Source: Salvia splendens (Eukaryota; Streptophyta; Magnoliopsida; Lamiales; Lamiaceae). From it: a DNA stretch of 64,000 nt. Under the pieces are notes generated by a model. It was not told where the DNA came from. It searched no databases and worked only from the letters and a program-made list of their open reading frames with translations. The position numbers were made by a program, and so were the translations under genes. Positions 54,483-64,000 of the stretch are shown one piece after another; the first letter of the stretch is position 1; each line of letters starts with the position of its first letter. Where the stretch lies: the NCBI RefSeq assembly GCF_004379255.2, contig NC_056047.1:24132293-24196292 (forward strand), given 5' to 3'.

Positions 54483-55308
54483 AGACACATTTATGTGTAT
54501 TACACAAAACAATATGATCCAAAATATTTGGCAAAAATATTTTTGAATAAATATTATTTTTGGTAGAATCAGTGAATGCATTTATTCATATTTCATTCAA
54601 TTTCATTCCTATATTATTTGTGGTTACCAAGCATATGAATGAAATCAATCAAACAATGATTTCATTCTCTTCGTATTCATTGCGCTTACCAAGCACAAGA
54701 ATGAAATCCATTCTCATCTTCATTCCATTCCATCCTCAATCCATTCCATCGTACCAAGTAGCGCATAAGTAATTCCATCAACTAAATAGTAAATCAAGTG
54801 AAAAAAATCAAATCTTTACCCCAAACGAATAATACGAACATAATATATAGTTTGGACACCAATAATAAGGACACTTTATAAAACGTTGTTGGAATAATTA
54901 GACAACACATAAATTAGCGTTCTTAATAATATTAAAAAGCATCCTTACCTGTTCTTTTTTGTTGTATTGTTAGTACAATTTAGAATATTTTTATAAATTT
55001 TTATTTATTCAAGTTAAAAAGAAAAAAAAAGTAATTATATGTGTGATCGTTCATTTGATAAACGAATTGTTTATAGTAGGCATGAGGATAAAAGGAGGGA
55101 TTAATTTGAGTTTAGGCGTATAGTGGTAGAGGATAAAAGTAGTATATTTTAATACTCTTGTGAAAAAAGGTAAAGTGGTAACTAGTAATTGGGACTGATA
55201 TAATTAAGTTGAGAAAAAGTGAACCGGTGATTAGGGCATGTTTGGTTCCCGGTAAAATTAAAGTGATCAGGAGTGGCTAACTGGGGCAATCAGATATGAC
55301 TCCATGTA
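54483..55308. other. AT-rich host DNA without a gene
   Basis: It includes the right part of the possible split MITE up to 54750. The remainder is AT-rich. At 55232 gggcatgtttggttcccgg resembles the end of an hAT-type MITE, but its partner end was not found before the Tat insertion at 55309. Confidence 0.45.
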
Positions 55309-56017
55309 TGATGGCTGGGCGAATTTTCGATGGTAACAAATGCGGGTAAAAAATATAGATCACGACACAAGGAATTACGTGGTTCGATTTACTGAGGTAA
55401 ATCTACGTCCACGGGAAGAAAGGAGGGCAAGATTGTATTGCTTGATCTGGTTTACAGCTTACAAATAGAGACTTGCTATATGATATTTGATGTCTAGAGA
55501 GCTCTCTTTTTCCAGTCTATCTGATCTAAGTTCTATTTATACATTGAACTAAGATCGTGGCTTGCATCACCACTAACTAGGTCGTGGCTTACATCATCAC
55601 TAATTAGGTCGTGGCTTACATCATCACTAATTAGGTCGTGGCTTACATCATCACTAATTAGGTCGTGGATGTCGTGGAGGTCATGAGATCCTGCATGGGT
55701 CCACTATCTCTTTGTTTGGTCCGCTATCCTGCATGAGATCCTGCATGAGTTGACACCACTAAATAGATCGTGTAGTGGAGGTCGTGGAGGTTCTGCATGA
55801 GTCCACTATCTCCCAGTTCGGTCGAATAATGAGACCGAACTGCTGAACTATTGCCGAGCAGCTTTTGCCGATCTGAGAGTAGAGCTTGATTGGTCGGCTT
55901 TTACCGAGCTGTAGGCTGGGGCCGAACTCTTTGGTAATGCCGAACTGATACTCTTCCTTGGGCTTTGGGCTGATGGGCCGTCACTGCTATTGGGCTTGTT
56001 TAGTACGTACCCCATCA
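55309..56017 (-). repeat. 3' LTR of Tat-2
   Basis: 709 bp, tgatgg to ccatca. It has four copies of the 27-bp repeat and no 130-bp duplication. It also carries an extra stretch near 55760-55800 (agatcgtgtagtggaggtcg) that is missing from Tat-1. Confidence 0.9.
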
Positions 56018-56033
56018 CTACCCCCCCGAAAAG
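56018..56033 (-). other. Polypurine tract of Tat-2
   Basis: Minus strand cttttcgggggggtag directly borders the 3' LTR. The corresponding position in Tat-1 holds host flank instead. Confidence 0.8.
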
Positions 56034-56096
56034 CGAAGTGAATCACTTCGGCGAAGCGAGTCACTTCGGCATTCTGGATAAAGGTACGGGGGAGGC

Positions 56097-56104
56097 TGAC
56101 GTCA
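56097..56104 (+). promoter_or_regulatory. TGACGTCA palindrome, candidate bZIP site upstream of the antisense gene
   Basis: A perfect TGACGTCA, the binding type of plant TGA/bZIP factors, lies about 260 bp before the antisense ATG. A TATA-like gataaatac follows near 56218. Both lie in internal element DNA, on the side of an antisense promoter. The function is inferred from position only. Confidence 0.4.
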
Positions 56105-56354
56105 GGGGACGTGCCTTGCGCGTGACTGCATTAAATGCGACAGTAAAATCCGGCCGTTGAATCCTGAAAAGGTGGGATTCGAAACGGTGCGATGATTTTG
56201 AAATCTTCTCCGAATCTGATAAATACGTCCTTTCTTCATCATTTGAACACTTTTGCTATTGCTTCTTCTGCATTCTCTCTCTTTTGCGTAAAAATTTCCT
56301 TCCGCTTTCAAGAATTTCTTCAGAATTTCTTCAGACTTTCAAAGAGTAAGAACC

Positions 56355-59095
56355 ATGTCTTCTTCTTCTTCTTCTGAGTCAGGTAGCGGTAGGAAAGGGG
56401 GTAAGGGGTCTTCTAGCCGGAAAGAATCCGGGGAGAAGACCGTAGAGTATTTTCACAGCATCTTGAGTAAGGATACTGTGATATCCTTACACGAAAAATA
56501 TTTTTTTCCTGGGGGGAAGGTTGCGATTCCCGACGACCTTCATAGGGCTGACTCGCCGCCGGAGGGTTACGCCACCGTTTATGAAGCCGGCTTGGAATGC
56601 GGGCTTCGTTTCCCTCTTCCCCCTGCCTTTGTAGAGCTGCTAGATTTTTTTCAACTCCCTTTAGGTCAGGTGACTCCGAACTCTTGGAGGCACTTATCGG
56701 CCTTTGCTGCCGAACTGCGTAGGCTAGACAAGGATCTGTCTCTGAGGGCAATCCTTAATTTTTTCCAGTTTAAGAGAAAAGGATCTTGGTTTTACTTGAT
56801 CCCTTTACAGCCTTTTAGGGCCTTCTGCAAAACCAAGTGGCCAAAGTGGCAACATCGCTTCTTTTTTTATAATAGGACAGCGGCTCCGGGCTTTCCCTGG
56901 AGAGGGCCGAAGTCCGTGATTCCTCATCCTCGGTTAGAACCGTTGGACGAGCTCGAGGGCGAGCTCAATAAGATTCCTATGATTAGGAAGCAGTACCTGG
57001 AGTCTGAGCTCGTCAAGGGCGACTTCGTGTTCGACTCCTCGTCTTCGGACGAAGAGACTGAGGGTGAGGAATTCTTTTTTGTGCCTTACTGCTTTTGTGG
57101 CGAAAACTAACCTTGCTTTCTTGCTTTTTGGCAGTGAACTTGCTAAATAAGATTAGCCGCAAATCCTCCGAGCTTAAGGAGCCGGAGAAATAGAAGGCTA
57201 CCAGCTCGGCGCCTGATGCCGAGAAGAATCCGAAGAGGCAGAAGACCTCTTCTTCGGATCCAAAAGAGCCGGAGTCCACTTCGGCAAAGAGGAAGGGGAA
57301 GACCCAGAAGCCCCCAAGAGCGCCGGAGAGAGACATCGTCTTGGCGCCCCCTTCGGAGCATGTCTGTGAGCCTTTTGCATGGCCAACGGACTTTGCCGAG
57401 GTAACTTCTCTTCTTGATTCTTTGGCTTTGCTTCTTTCCTATGTTTTTTTGGTGGCCCCTCTGTTGACTCTTTCCTTTTTCCATTTTCAGAGGAATAGCA
57501 TGCTCAGCAAGCTCGTCGCAGTCGAACTCTCTAAAGCGTCCAGCGACTATGCTGAGATGCAGAGGAAGTTGGCGGCTGCTCGTCACCAGGCCGAACAGGC
57601 TAAGGCAGACTTTGAGAAGGCCAGAGCTGCTAGGATCTCGGCCCAGGATGAAGCCCAGTTTGCCAAAAACCAGCTCGTCATCCAGCGAGAGCAGACGAAA
57701 CGGAGGGATGCTGCCGCCGTGGTTGCCCAAGGGGAGGTTCTCCGTGCTTTCGCGGAGAAACTCTTTCTGAGCAATCAATTTTCGGCCTTTGTCGGTGATC
57801 TGCTGAAACTGATGACCGATAAAGCCGAGCAGGGGCCCGAAGTCGTCCTGCCGCTGTACGGCCGAGAGATAGCAGCTCGTCTCCAGAGTCTGCCGCTCCT
57901 TGAGGAGCTTGCTTCGTCCTCGGTCCTGCTTTCTGCTGACCGAGTTCGTAGTTGCCGAGCTGACCGGGACGAGAATATGGAGGCTATCTTTGCCTCCTTA
58001 GGGCCAGTTTCACCCGCTCCAATTTTCCACGGAGAGGGTGAGACCGAGCAGCTTGATCAGCAGACCGGAGACAGGCAGGCCGAGCAAGAGGTGCTGCTGA
58101 TCGGTGATGGGGGCACCGAGCAGGCTGGGGGGAGCAGGGAGGCCGAGGCTGAAGCTGAGGCAGACAAGGAGAAGGAAGCTGAACCTCACCGAGGAGCCGG
58201 AGACGAAGCTGGCGGAGTATGATTTCGTCTCCCTTCTCTTAGTTTAGTTTCTTCCTTGTTGTAAAATGGCCTTGAAGCCCTCGTGTAAAAAAAATTTTTC
58301 TTATGAATGAAAAAATTCTTCTTTCTACACTTGTGTCTTCGTATAGCTTTTCGTACTCTCTTTTACTCCTGTTGTGGTTTACTACCTGCTCAGTAAAATG
58401 AAATGCCGAACTGACATAGCTGCTTTGTATTCTTAACTCTTAAGGAGCTGGAGGTACTTCACTGGAAGCGGCTGTACTCTTCCGCTTTAGACGAAGCTGA
58501 GAAAAAAGTCATAGCTGACCAGATGAAGAATGACGAACTCTTGGCTTGTTTAGTGAAGCTGGAGGCCGACAATAAGGACTTAGAGTCCGAAAAGAAAGAT
58601 CTGGAGGCCGAGCTGAACACTGCCGTCGCTGAGAGGACTGCGTATGAGGATTTCATCTGCAGGCGCGGGGGAATGACCATCTCTGAAGTTCAGGAACGAG
58701 TTGACGAACTGTGGGAGGAATATCATGTACTCCGGAGGAACAATGCGCTGGAGAGCTCGGCTTGCCAACAAGTCGTGAAATCATTGCGGCGCTGGGCTTC
58801 TCGGTACGACATCATTCTTTCCCGGCGTCCCTCAATCGAGAGATTCCTTAGGCATTTCCCGCCAACAGATGGTCGCACTCCAGCTCAAACCCCTGATTCA
58901 CTTGCTCAAAACCCTACTCCAAGTCAGCAACGAACTCAGGAACAGCCGGAGACGTCAAGACGAGGACGGACTGAAGTTCGCAGAGGAGCGGTGACTATGA
59001 GTGAGCAAGATCGGCAAATGATTCGTGAAGAGACTCTTCGCCGCCGAGGTGCTAGAGCTTCCCGGGCTCAGGCTTCACGAGGATTTTGTGAATAG
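56355..59095 (+). pseudogene. Tat-2 antisense gene, four exons (putative gypsy-type transposon protein)
   Basis: Runs opposite to gag-pol, between pol and the 3' LTR. Proposed exons are 56355-57063, 57135-57400, 57491-58216 and 58445-59095, all GT/AG. Their summed length, 2352, is 784 codons, and each junction keeps the phase. Exon 1 starts with Ser-rich residues, then VEYFHSILSKDTVISLHEKY, EGYATVYEAGLECGLRFPLP and LNFFQFKRKGSWFYLIPL, typical of the antisense proteins of Tat elements annotated as putative gypsy-type transposon (Pfam PF04195 by recall). Exon 2 is basic and holds an in-frame TAG at 57191-57193. Exons 3 and 4 are coiled-coil-like (EMQRKLAAARHQAEQAKADF, LEADNKDLESEKKDLEAEL). A deletion of about 80 bp relative to Tat-1 gives an early stop at 59093-59095. 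The cellular role is unknown. Confidence 0.78.
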
Positions 59096-59260
59096 ATGGC
59101 TCAACTTTAGCAACCATGGACAGTAGAATAGTCCTTTGTAATGGCGTAACGCCTTCTCGTAGGGCAGCAGAATTATATGCCGAACAAGATTTAATAAATG
59201 AAATTTTCATTTCGCTTCTATCACTGCGTATTTACAGCTCAGCGAAAAAATTTCATCGTG

Positions 59261-59456
59261 CTCGTCCTCGGTCTTATGAAGTAAACTTCTTTGACCGGAC
59301 TCGTCCTCGGTCTTATGAAGTAAGCTTCTTTGACCGGACTCGTCTTTGGTCTTATGAAGTAAACTTCTTTGACCGGACTTGGTCCTCGGTCTTATGAAAT
59401 AAACTTCTTTGACCGGACTCGTCTTTGGTCTTATGAAGTAAACTTCTTTGACCGGA
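59261..59456. repeat. 39-bp tandem repeat, five copies, in Tat-2
   Basis: The same unit as at 39221-39455 in Tat-1, with one copy fewer. Confidence 0.9.
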
Positions 59457-59474
59457 CTAAGCTTGTGTCCTAAT

Positions 59475-59625
59475 TTGGCGAGTTTTATCGCTCGGATCGG
59501 ACTTTCCCTTGTCCTAATTTGGGGATCGGACTTTCCCTTGTCCTAATTCGGCGAGTTTTATCGCGTGGATCGGACTTTCCCTTGTCCTTATTCGGCGAGT
59601 TTTATCGCGTGGATCGGACTTTCCC
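59475..59625. repeat. Tandem repeat of about 43-44 bp in Tat-2
   Basis: Three to four copies of the ggcgagttttatcgcgtgga unit, fewer than in Tat-1. Confidence 0.85.
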
Positions 59626-59945
59626 TTTGTTGCAGTTCGTTTCAGACGAACTGCTTGTTTCTTAAGCTGAATTGTGGTCTTGTATCCTCCTTAGAAGCTT
59701 GGACTCACAATCGTTGGCTTATATATGTTCTAAAAAGGGGATCAGCCTTCGAAGAACAAGATACCTCAGTAACATTTGTAAGAGACGACACGCACATAGA
59801 CAGACAAAACGCACATAGACAAATAAAAAGGACGAACAAGATTTTAAACTTTTATAAAACAAGCACAAAGAACAAGTAAAAAAACAAAGAAAGCACATAC
59901 CTCTAGGACCGAACTAGACACAAGACTGACTGACCGGACTGTCTC

Positions 59946-62900
59946 TTACAAATGGAACTTCTTAAGGTTGGAAACGTGCCATGTTCGGGGTACTTGTTCT
60001 CCTGACACGTGAGTCAATTTGTAAGACCCTTTGCCGAGGACTTCTGACACCCGATATGGACCTTCCCATGTGGGTTCGAGTTTGCCCAGCTTTTCTGCTC
60101 GGCTTACTTCGTTGTTTCTCAAGACGAGATCTCCCACTTGAAATTGCAGCTTTTTCACCCTTTGGTTATAATACCGGGCTACTTGCTCCTTGTACTTGGC
60201 TGCTTTTATGCAGGCCAATTCTCTTCTTTCTTCGGCCAGATCTAGTTCGGCTCTCAGTCCGTCATCATTCATTTCTGAGGAGAAATTTAGAGTTCGGGGA
60301 CTGGGTACGCCGATCTCAACCGGAATCACGGCTTCAGTGCCGTACACCAGACTGTACGGAGTTTCACCGTTGGAGGTTTTGGGTGTAGTTCGGTAGGACC
60401 ATAGGACTTGAGGGAGATTTTCTACCCATTGTCCTTTGGCTTGTTCTAACCGAGCTTTTAACCCTTTCACCAAGATACGGTTTGTTACCTCCGTTTGTCC
60501 GTTTGCTTGTGGGTGGGAGACCGAAGTGAACCGCTGTTGAATATTCAGCTCTTGGCACCAATTCTTGAATGTCTTGTCGGTGAACTGAGTCCCATTATCC
60601 GAAATGAGGATGTGGGGTATGCCAAATCGGCACACTATGTTCTTCCAGACGAATTCCAATGCCTTCGAGCTCGTTATCGTAGCTAATGGTTCAGCCTCCA
60701 CCCACTTCGTGAAGTAATCCACGGCAACGATAAGGAATTTCATTTGCCGAGGAGCTTGTGGTAGTGGTCCTACTATGTCTATGCCCCATTGCATAAAAGG
60801 CCAAGGGCTTTGCATAGCACATAGATCGGTCTGCGGCATCCTTGGGATATTTGCATGGATTTGGCACTTCGTACATGTCTTGACGAGCTGCACTGCTTCT
60901 TGTACCAAAGTTGGCCAATAATATCCCCATCTCAGAACTTTTTTAGCTAAACCTCTAGCTCCGATGTGGCTACCGCAAGATCCTTCATGAACTTCTCTAA
61001 GGATGTAGTCCGTCTCTTCTGGTCCTACACATCGCAATAACGGTTGAAGGTAGGACTTTCTGTATAGGACTCCTTCATGAAGTTCATACCGAAGTGCTCG
61101 GCATGTGATTTTCCGAGCTTCTCTCTTATCCTCGGGCAGTTGTCCTTGATCTAGATACTGTAAGATCGGCGTCATCCAGTTCGGCGAGCTGGTTACTGAA
61201 TGTACCTCAGCTTCATCAATGCTTCGGTGTAGTAATTCCTCCACCTTTGAGCTCGGATATGAGGCCAACTTACTTAAAGTATCTGCTCGGCTGTTTTCCG
61301 CTCTGGGAATGCGGATTATCCGAAAATAAGAGAAACTTCGGCTAATGCTTTGTGCTTTGTCCAAGTATTTTTTCATCCTCTCATCTCGGGCTTCACTTGT
61401 ACCCAGCATGTGATTCACTATGACTTGTGAATCACAATGGATTTTGAGAGATTTGACAAATAGACTTTGCGCTAAGTGAAGTCCGGCAAGGAGGGCTTCG
61501 TATTCGGCTTCGTTATTAGTAGTTGGGAATAAGAACCGAAGTGAATAAATTACCTCGTGTCCGTCGGGAGCGATAAGTAGAATACCAGCTCCACTTCCCG
61601 TTTTATTCGAAGCTCCATCTACGAATCCGCTCCAGCAATCCGGCGGCTCTACTTCGGATTCCAGGGGCTGTGCTAGTTCGGTATTGGCAGAATTTTTCTG
61701 TTCGGCAATGACAGGGATTACTTGATCGAACTTTGCCTCTGTAAGAAAATCTGCCAAGGCTTGTCCCTTGATGGCTTTCCGAGGTAGGTATTCGATTGAG
61801 TGTTCTCCCAACTCTATGGCCCATTTGGCGATTCTGCCTGATGCTTCTGGCTTGGTCAAAACTTGCCGAAGTGGCAGATCGGTTAAGACGCATACCTTGT
61901 GAGCATAGAAGTATGGCCGCAGTCTCCTTGCTGCATTTACTAACGCCAGAGCAATTTTTTCCAGAGGTTGATACCTTGTTTCTGGACCTCTTAATGCTCG
62001 GCTTGTAAAGTAGATGGGAAGCTGCTTTAGGCCTTCTTCTCGTACAAGCACCGCGCTAATGGTTTGATCTGATGCCGCTAAGTATAAGAATATCACTTCG
62101 GCATCTGTTGGAGCAGAGAGAATTGGAAGCTTGGCTAAATAACTTTTGAGCTCGTCAAAAGCCTTTTTCTGCTCGGCTCCCCACTCAAACTTTGGTGCCT
62201 TTTTCAACACTTTGAAGAACGGCAGTTGCTTTTCGGCTGCTTGGGAAAGGAATCTATTCAGTGCGGCTAGACATCCAGTTAGCCTTTGCACATCATGTAT
62301 GGACTTCGGCATCGCCATGTTCTGAACAACTTGAACTTTTGAGGGATTTGCCTTGAGTCCGTCCTTTGAAACCCAACAACCCAGAAACTTTCCCGAATCT
62401 ACCAAAAAGGTACATTTTTGGGGATTGAGTTTGAGGTTGGCTTTTTTGAGCACGTCGAGGGTGGATTTGAGGTTGTCTTCGTACTCCGAAGTGCTTCTGC
62501 TTTTGACGACTATGTCGTCAACATACACTTCAACCTCTTTTCCGATCAAATGCCGAAAAAGCTTATCTACCATCCTTTGATATGTGGCTCCGGCATTCTT
62601 TAAACCGAATGGCATCTTTTTATAAGCAAAGATGCCGAAGTCAGTAATGAAAGCCGTTTTTGAAGCATCATTCTCATCCATTAAAACTTGGTGGTAGCCT
62701 TTGTATAAATCAAGAAAACAGAAAATTTCGAAGCCGATCAAAGCTTCTACTTTTTTATCTATGTTCGGAAGGGGATAGCAATCTTTAGGACAGTGCTTGT
62801 TTAGATCGGTAAAATCTATGCACATCCGCCATCCTCCTTCTTTTTTCTTGATCATCACAGGATTGGCCACCCAAGAAGGATATTTCACCTCGAATAATAC

Positions 62901-63209
62901 ATCCGCTTTCAATAATTGGCGGACTTCGTCATGGATGACTTGATTTCTTTCTGCCGCAAAGAGTCTTTGCTTCTGTTTTATAGGCCGGACTGAAGGATCA
63001 ATATTTAACCGATGAGTGATTACCTCAGGGGGCACTCCGGTCATGTCCAACGGAGACCATGCAAAGACATCTTTGTACTCCTTGAGGAGCTGGATGGTCT
63101 TTTCCCGGAGTAGAGGCGTTCCCGCGAAACCGATCTTGACCGTTCTGGATGGATCATCTTCGTATAACTGAACGGTCATTGAGTTCGACTCTGGTGTGAC
63201 TTCGGTCAT
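59946..63209 (-). CDS. Tat-2 RT, RNase H, archaeal-type RNase H and integrase
   Basis: An uninterrupted frame of 1087 residues from the first ATG. Translation most likely enters by readthrough of the UAG 34 bp upstream, since the frame is open from that stop. The RT has GGWRMCIDF (125-133), FGLKNAGATYQR and the catalytic YVDD at 229-232. The first RNase H is at about 370-490. A second, archaeal-type RNase H (528-650, with GFVDGASN, NNEAEYEAL, HCDSQ and NSRADTLS) is diagnostic of Tat. The integrase zinc residues are H741, H748, C779 and C782, with the catalytic triad D811, D871 and E907. No chromodomain is present at the end (PRTWHVSNLKKFHL). All key residues are kept, so this enzyme set may be active. 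Tat-1 carries the same gene with one frameshift. Confidence 0.94.
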   Translation of the reverse strand: MTEVTPESNSMTVQLYEDDPSRTVKIGFAGTPLLREKTIQLLKEYKDVFAWSPLDMTGVPPEVITHRLNIDPSVRPIKQKQRLFAAERNQVIHDEVRQLLKADVLFEVKYPSWVANPVMIKKKEGGWRMCIDFTDLNKHCPKDCYPLPNIDKKVEALIGFEIFCFLDLYKGYHQVLMDENDASKTAFITDFGIFAYKKMPFGLKNAGATYQRMVDKLFRHLIGKEVEVYVDDIVVKSRSTSEYEDNLKSTLDVLKKANLKLNPQKCTFLVDSGKFLGCWVSKDGLKANPSKVQVVQNMAMPKSIHDVQRLTGCLAALNRFLSQAAEKQLPFFKVLKKAPKFEWGAEQKKAFDELKSYLAKLPILSAPTDAEVIFLYLAASDQTISAVLVREEGLKQLPIYFTSRALRGPETRYQPLEKIALALVNAARRLRPYFYAHKVCVLTDLPLRQVLTKPEASGRIAKWAIELGEHSIEYLPRKAIKGQALADFLTEAKFDQVIPVIAEQKNSANTELAQPLESEVEPPDCWSGFVDGASNKTGSGAGILLIAPDGHEVIYSLRFLFPTTNNEAEYEALLAGLHLAQSLFVKSLKIHCDSQVIVNHMLGTSEARDERMKKYLDKAQSISRSFSYFRIIRIPRAENSRADTLSKLASYPSSKVEELLHRSIDEAEVHSVTSSPNWMTPILQYLDQGQLPEDKREARKITCRALRYELHEGVLYRKSYLQPLLRCVGPEETDYILREVHEGSCGSHIGARGLAKKVLRWGYYWPTLVQEAVQLVKTCTKCQIHANIPRMPQTDLCAMQSPWPFMQWGIDIVGPLPQAPRQMKFLIVAVDYFTKWVEAEPLATITSSKALEFVWKNIVCRFGIPHILISDNGTQFTDKTFKNWCQELNIQQRFTSVSHPQANGQTEVTNRILVKGLKARLEQAKGQWVENLPQVLWSYRTTPKTSNGETPYSLVYGTEAVIPVEIGVPSPRTLNFSSEMNDDGLRAELDLAEERRELACIKAAKYKEQVARYYNQRVKKLQFQVGDLVLRNNEVSRAEKLGKLEPTWEGPYRVSEVLGKGSYKLTHVSGEQVPRTWHVSNLKKFHL

Positions 63210-63236
63210 TTCGCTTGCCTCTGACTCCGGCTGCTG

Positions 63237-63245
63237 TGATTGCTA
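63237..63245 (-). promoter_or_regulatory. Leaky-stop (readthrough) signal in Tat-2
   Basis: Minus-strand TAG (63245-63243) followed by CAA TCA, identical to the site in Tat-1, with the frame open on both sides. Its conservation next to an otherwise intact gag-pol argues that the stop is functional and not a lesion. Confidence 0.72.
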
Positions 63246-64000
63246 TGCTTGATGATGCCGATCTGATTGCTCGGCACTTTTAAGCGCAATCTGCAGACAC
63301 TCTTTTGCTCTCTTTTGATCACCTCGGATGACCGCTATCCCACCTTTAGTGGGAATCTTGATGGTGAGGTGATAAGTAGAGCAAACGGCCCGAACTGCGT
63401 TGAGCCAGTCTCTTCCCAAGATGATGTTGTACGGGGACCGAGCTTTTACCACAAAGAACTCGATCATCGTACTGGAGCTTGTAGGCGCTTTTCCCACCGT
63501 GATCGGAAGGCTGATAATACCTTCAGGGCGGGTGTCCTCGTGGGCGAAACTTTTCAGAGGAAGTGGAGCCGGACTGAGCCGAGCTGGATCCACTTCTAGT
63601 TTATCGAAACATTCTTTAAAAAGAATGCTGACTGACGCTCCGGTATCCACAAACACTCTGTGGATCAGTTTGTTTGCCACTCCGGCTTGGATGACAATAG
63701 CGTCTTGATGAGGAGAGATGGCCGGGACGGGATCTGCATCTGAAAATGTAATCACTTCGTCCTGCTTCAGCCTTTTATGCGTTGGCTCCTCTCGATTGAA
63801 GCCTCTGCGCTCTGACTTCAGGGACGATTTAGTCTTCCCGGCAGGGAGAGCATCAATAGTCAGGATTACTCCATCATATTGCAGCTCGTCATCGTCTTCG
63901 GGGTCCTGTTGCTTTTTCAGATCCTGAGGAGCGCAGTTCGCACCTCTCTGCTTTTTGTTCTTTTTCGGCTGCTTGCTTTGGTATTTTTTTAACGTCCCTG
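63243..64000 (-). CDS. Tat-2 gag-protease, partial (cut by the window edge)
   Basis: The C-terminal part of gag and the protease, open from the right edge to the UAG at 63243. The protease motif VFVDTGASVSILF and IILGRDWLN are present. It is nearly identical to the corresponding part of Tat-1 (one clear difference near 63540, changing Gln to His). The N-terminal gag core and the start codon lie beyond the window. Confidence 0.9.
   Translation of the reverse strand, partial: GTLKKYQSKQPKKNKKQRGANCAPQDLKKQQDPEDDDELQYDGVILTIDALPAGKTKSSLKSERRGFNREEPTHKRLKQDEVITFSDADPVPAISPHQDAIVIQAGVANKLIHRVFVDTGASVSILFKECFDKLEVDPARLSPAPLPLKSFAHEDTRPEGIISLPITVGKAPTSSSTMIEFFVVKARSPYNIILGRDWLNAVRAVCSTYHLTIKIPTKGGIAVIRGDQKRAKECLQIALKSAEQSDRHHQA

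Larger units (their letters stand above)
49149..54750. repeat. Possible old MITE split by the copia-2 insertion
   Basis: The left piece begins gatggaatggaatgacattc (49149) and ends at 49313. The right piece (54288-54750) ends ccattccatcctcaatcc to ccattccatc, which is inverted relative to the left start. If joined across copia-2, this would be an element of about 600 bp with attcc-rich inverted ends. The target duplication was not resolved. Confidence 0.35.
55309..64000 (-). mobile_element. Tat/Retand-lineage Ty3/gypsy retrotransposon, cut by the window edge (Tat-2)
   Basis: Minus strand. The 3' LTR lies at 55309-56017, and the internal region runs to the right edge inside gag-protease. The 5' LTR is outside the window. 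Order on the minus strand is gag-protease, leaky stop, intact RT-RNaseH-aRNH-integrase, tandem repeats, antisense four-exon gene, polypurine tract, 3' LTR. From about 59215 rightwards it is almost identical to Tat-1 (about a dozen differences seen in some 4.4 kb beyond the tandem repeats). The LTR and the antisense gene end differ clearly. Confidence 0.92.

Noticed and set aside
54324..54581. Open frames over the CA-rich tract
   Set aside because: They are simple-sequence translations (Cys/Val or Thr/His runs) without gene context.
57341..57490. Separate gene starting at ATG 57341
   Set aside because: The ATG lies inside exon 2 of the antisense gene. The frame crosses the proposed intron only by chance, and the phase-consistent four-exon model explains all parts.

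Overview
The window is nuclear DNA of a flowering plant. It holds Ty1/copia and Ty3/gypsy LTR retrotransposons of plant lineages (Athila, Tat/Retand), Stowaway and PIF/Harbinger miniature elements, and decayed relatives of the plant gene families NAC and tryptophan aminotransferase-related (TAR)/alliinase. A eudicot is likely, but the sequence alone does not identify the species. I found no intact ordinary host gene, no RNA gene and no CRISPR array. It is a repeat-rich intergenic region with nested insertions.

Layout, left to right. 1-9132 is a low-complexity and GC-rich stretch, possibly part of a long gypsy-type LTR, with six 89-bp tandem repeats. It is interrupted by a copia element (2502-7937, TSD gccgc) with nearly identical LTRs but a broken polyprotein. 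9302-11108 is a PIF/Harbinger-type element (TSD tga) carrying only the Myb-like ORF1. 11.1-17.4 kb is AT-rich host DNA with a NAC gene fragment, one CACTA-like MITE, three Stowaway MITEs and a fragment of an unrecognised gene. 17400-31444 is a decayed Athila element (TSD aagca). A 2.2-kb LTR element (24109-26314, TSD gtgaa) has inserted into its integrase gene and carries one long ORF of unknown function.

31.4-37.9 kb is host DNA. It includes a second copy of the unrecognised gene fragment, diverged copies of several blocks from 11-17 kb, and more MITEs. 37917-46282 is a minus-strand Tat-lineage gypsy element (TSD ctcat), followed by a TAR/alliinase pseudogene with five recognisable exons (46638-48451). 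49314-54282 is a minus-strand copia element with an intact pol and no recognisable gag (TSD aaatt). From 55309 to the right edge is a second Tat element, cut off by the window.

The two Tat elements explain each other. Both separate gag-protease from RT-RNaseH-integrase with one in-frame UAG followed by CAA UCA, the plant-virus type of leaky stop. The second carries an antisense gene downstream of pol whose four proposed exons stay in phase. In the first, most of that gene is missing and 31 bp of host flank lies beside the 3' LTR, which suggests a repair event between the LTRs. The pol regions of the two copies are almost identical, while their LTRs and antisense ends are clearly diverged. All boundaries, target-site duplications and splice sites were read by eye.
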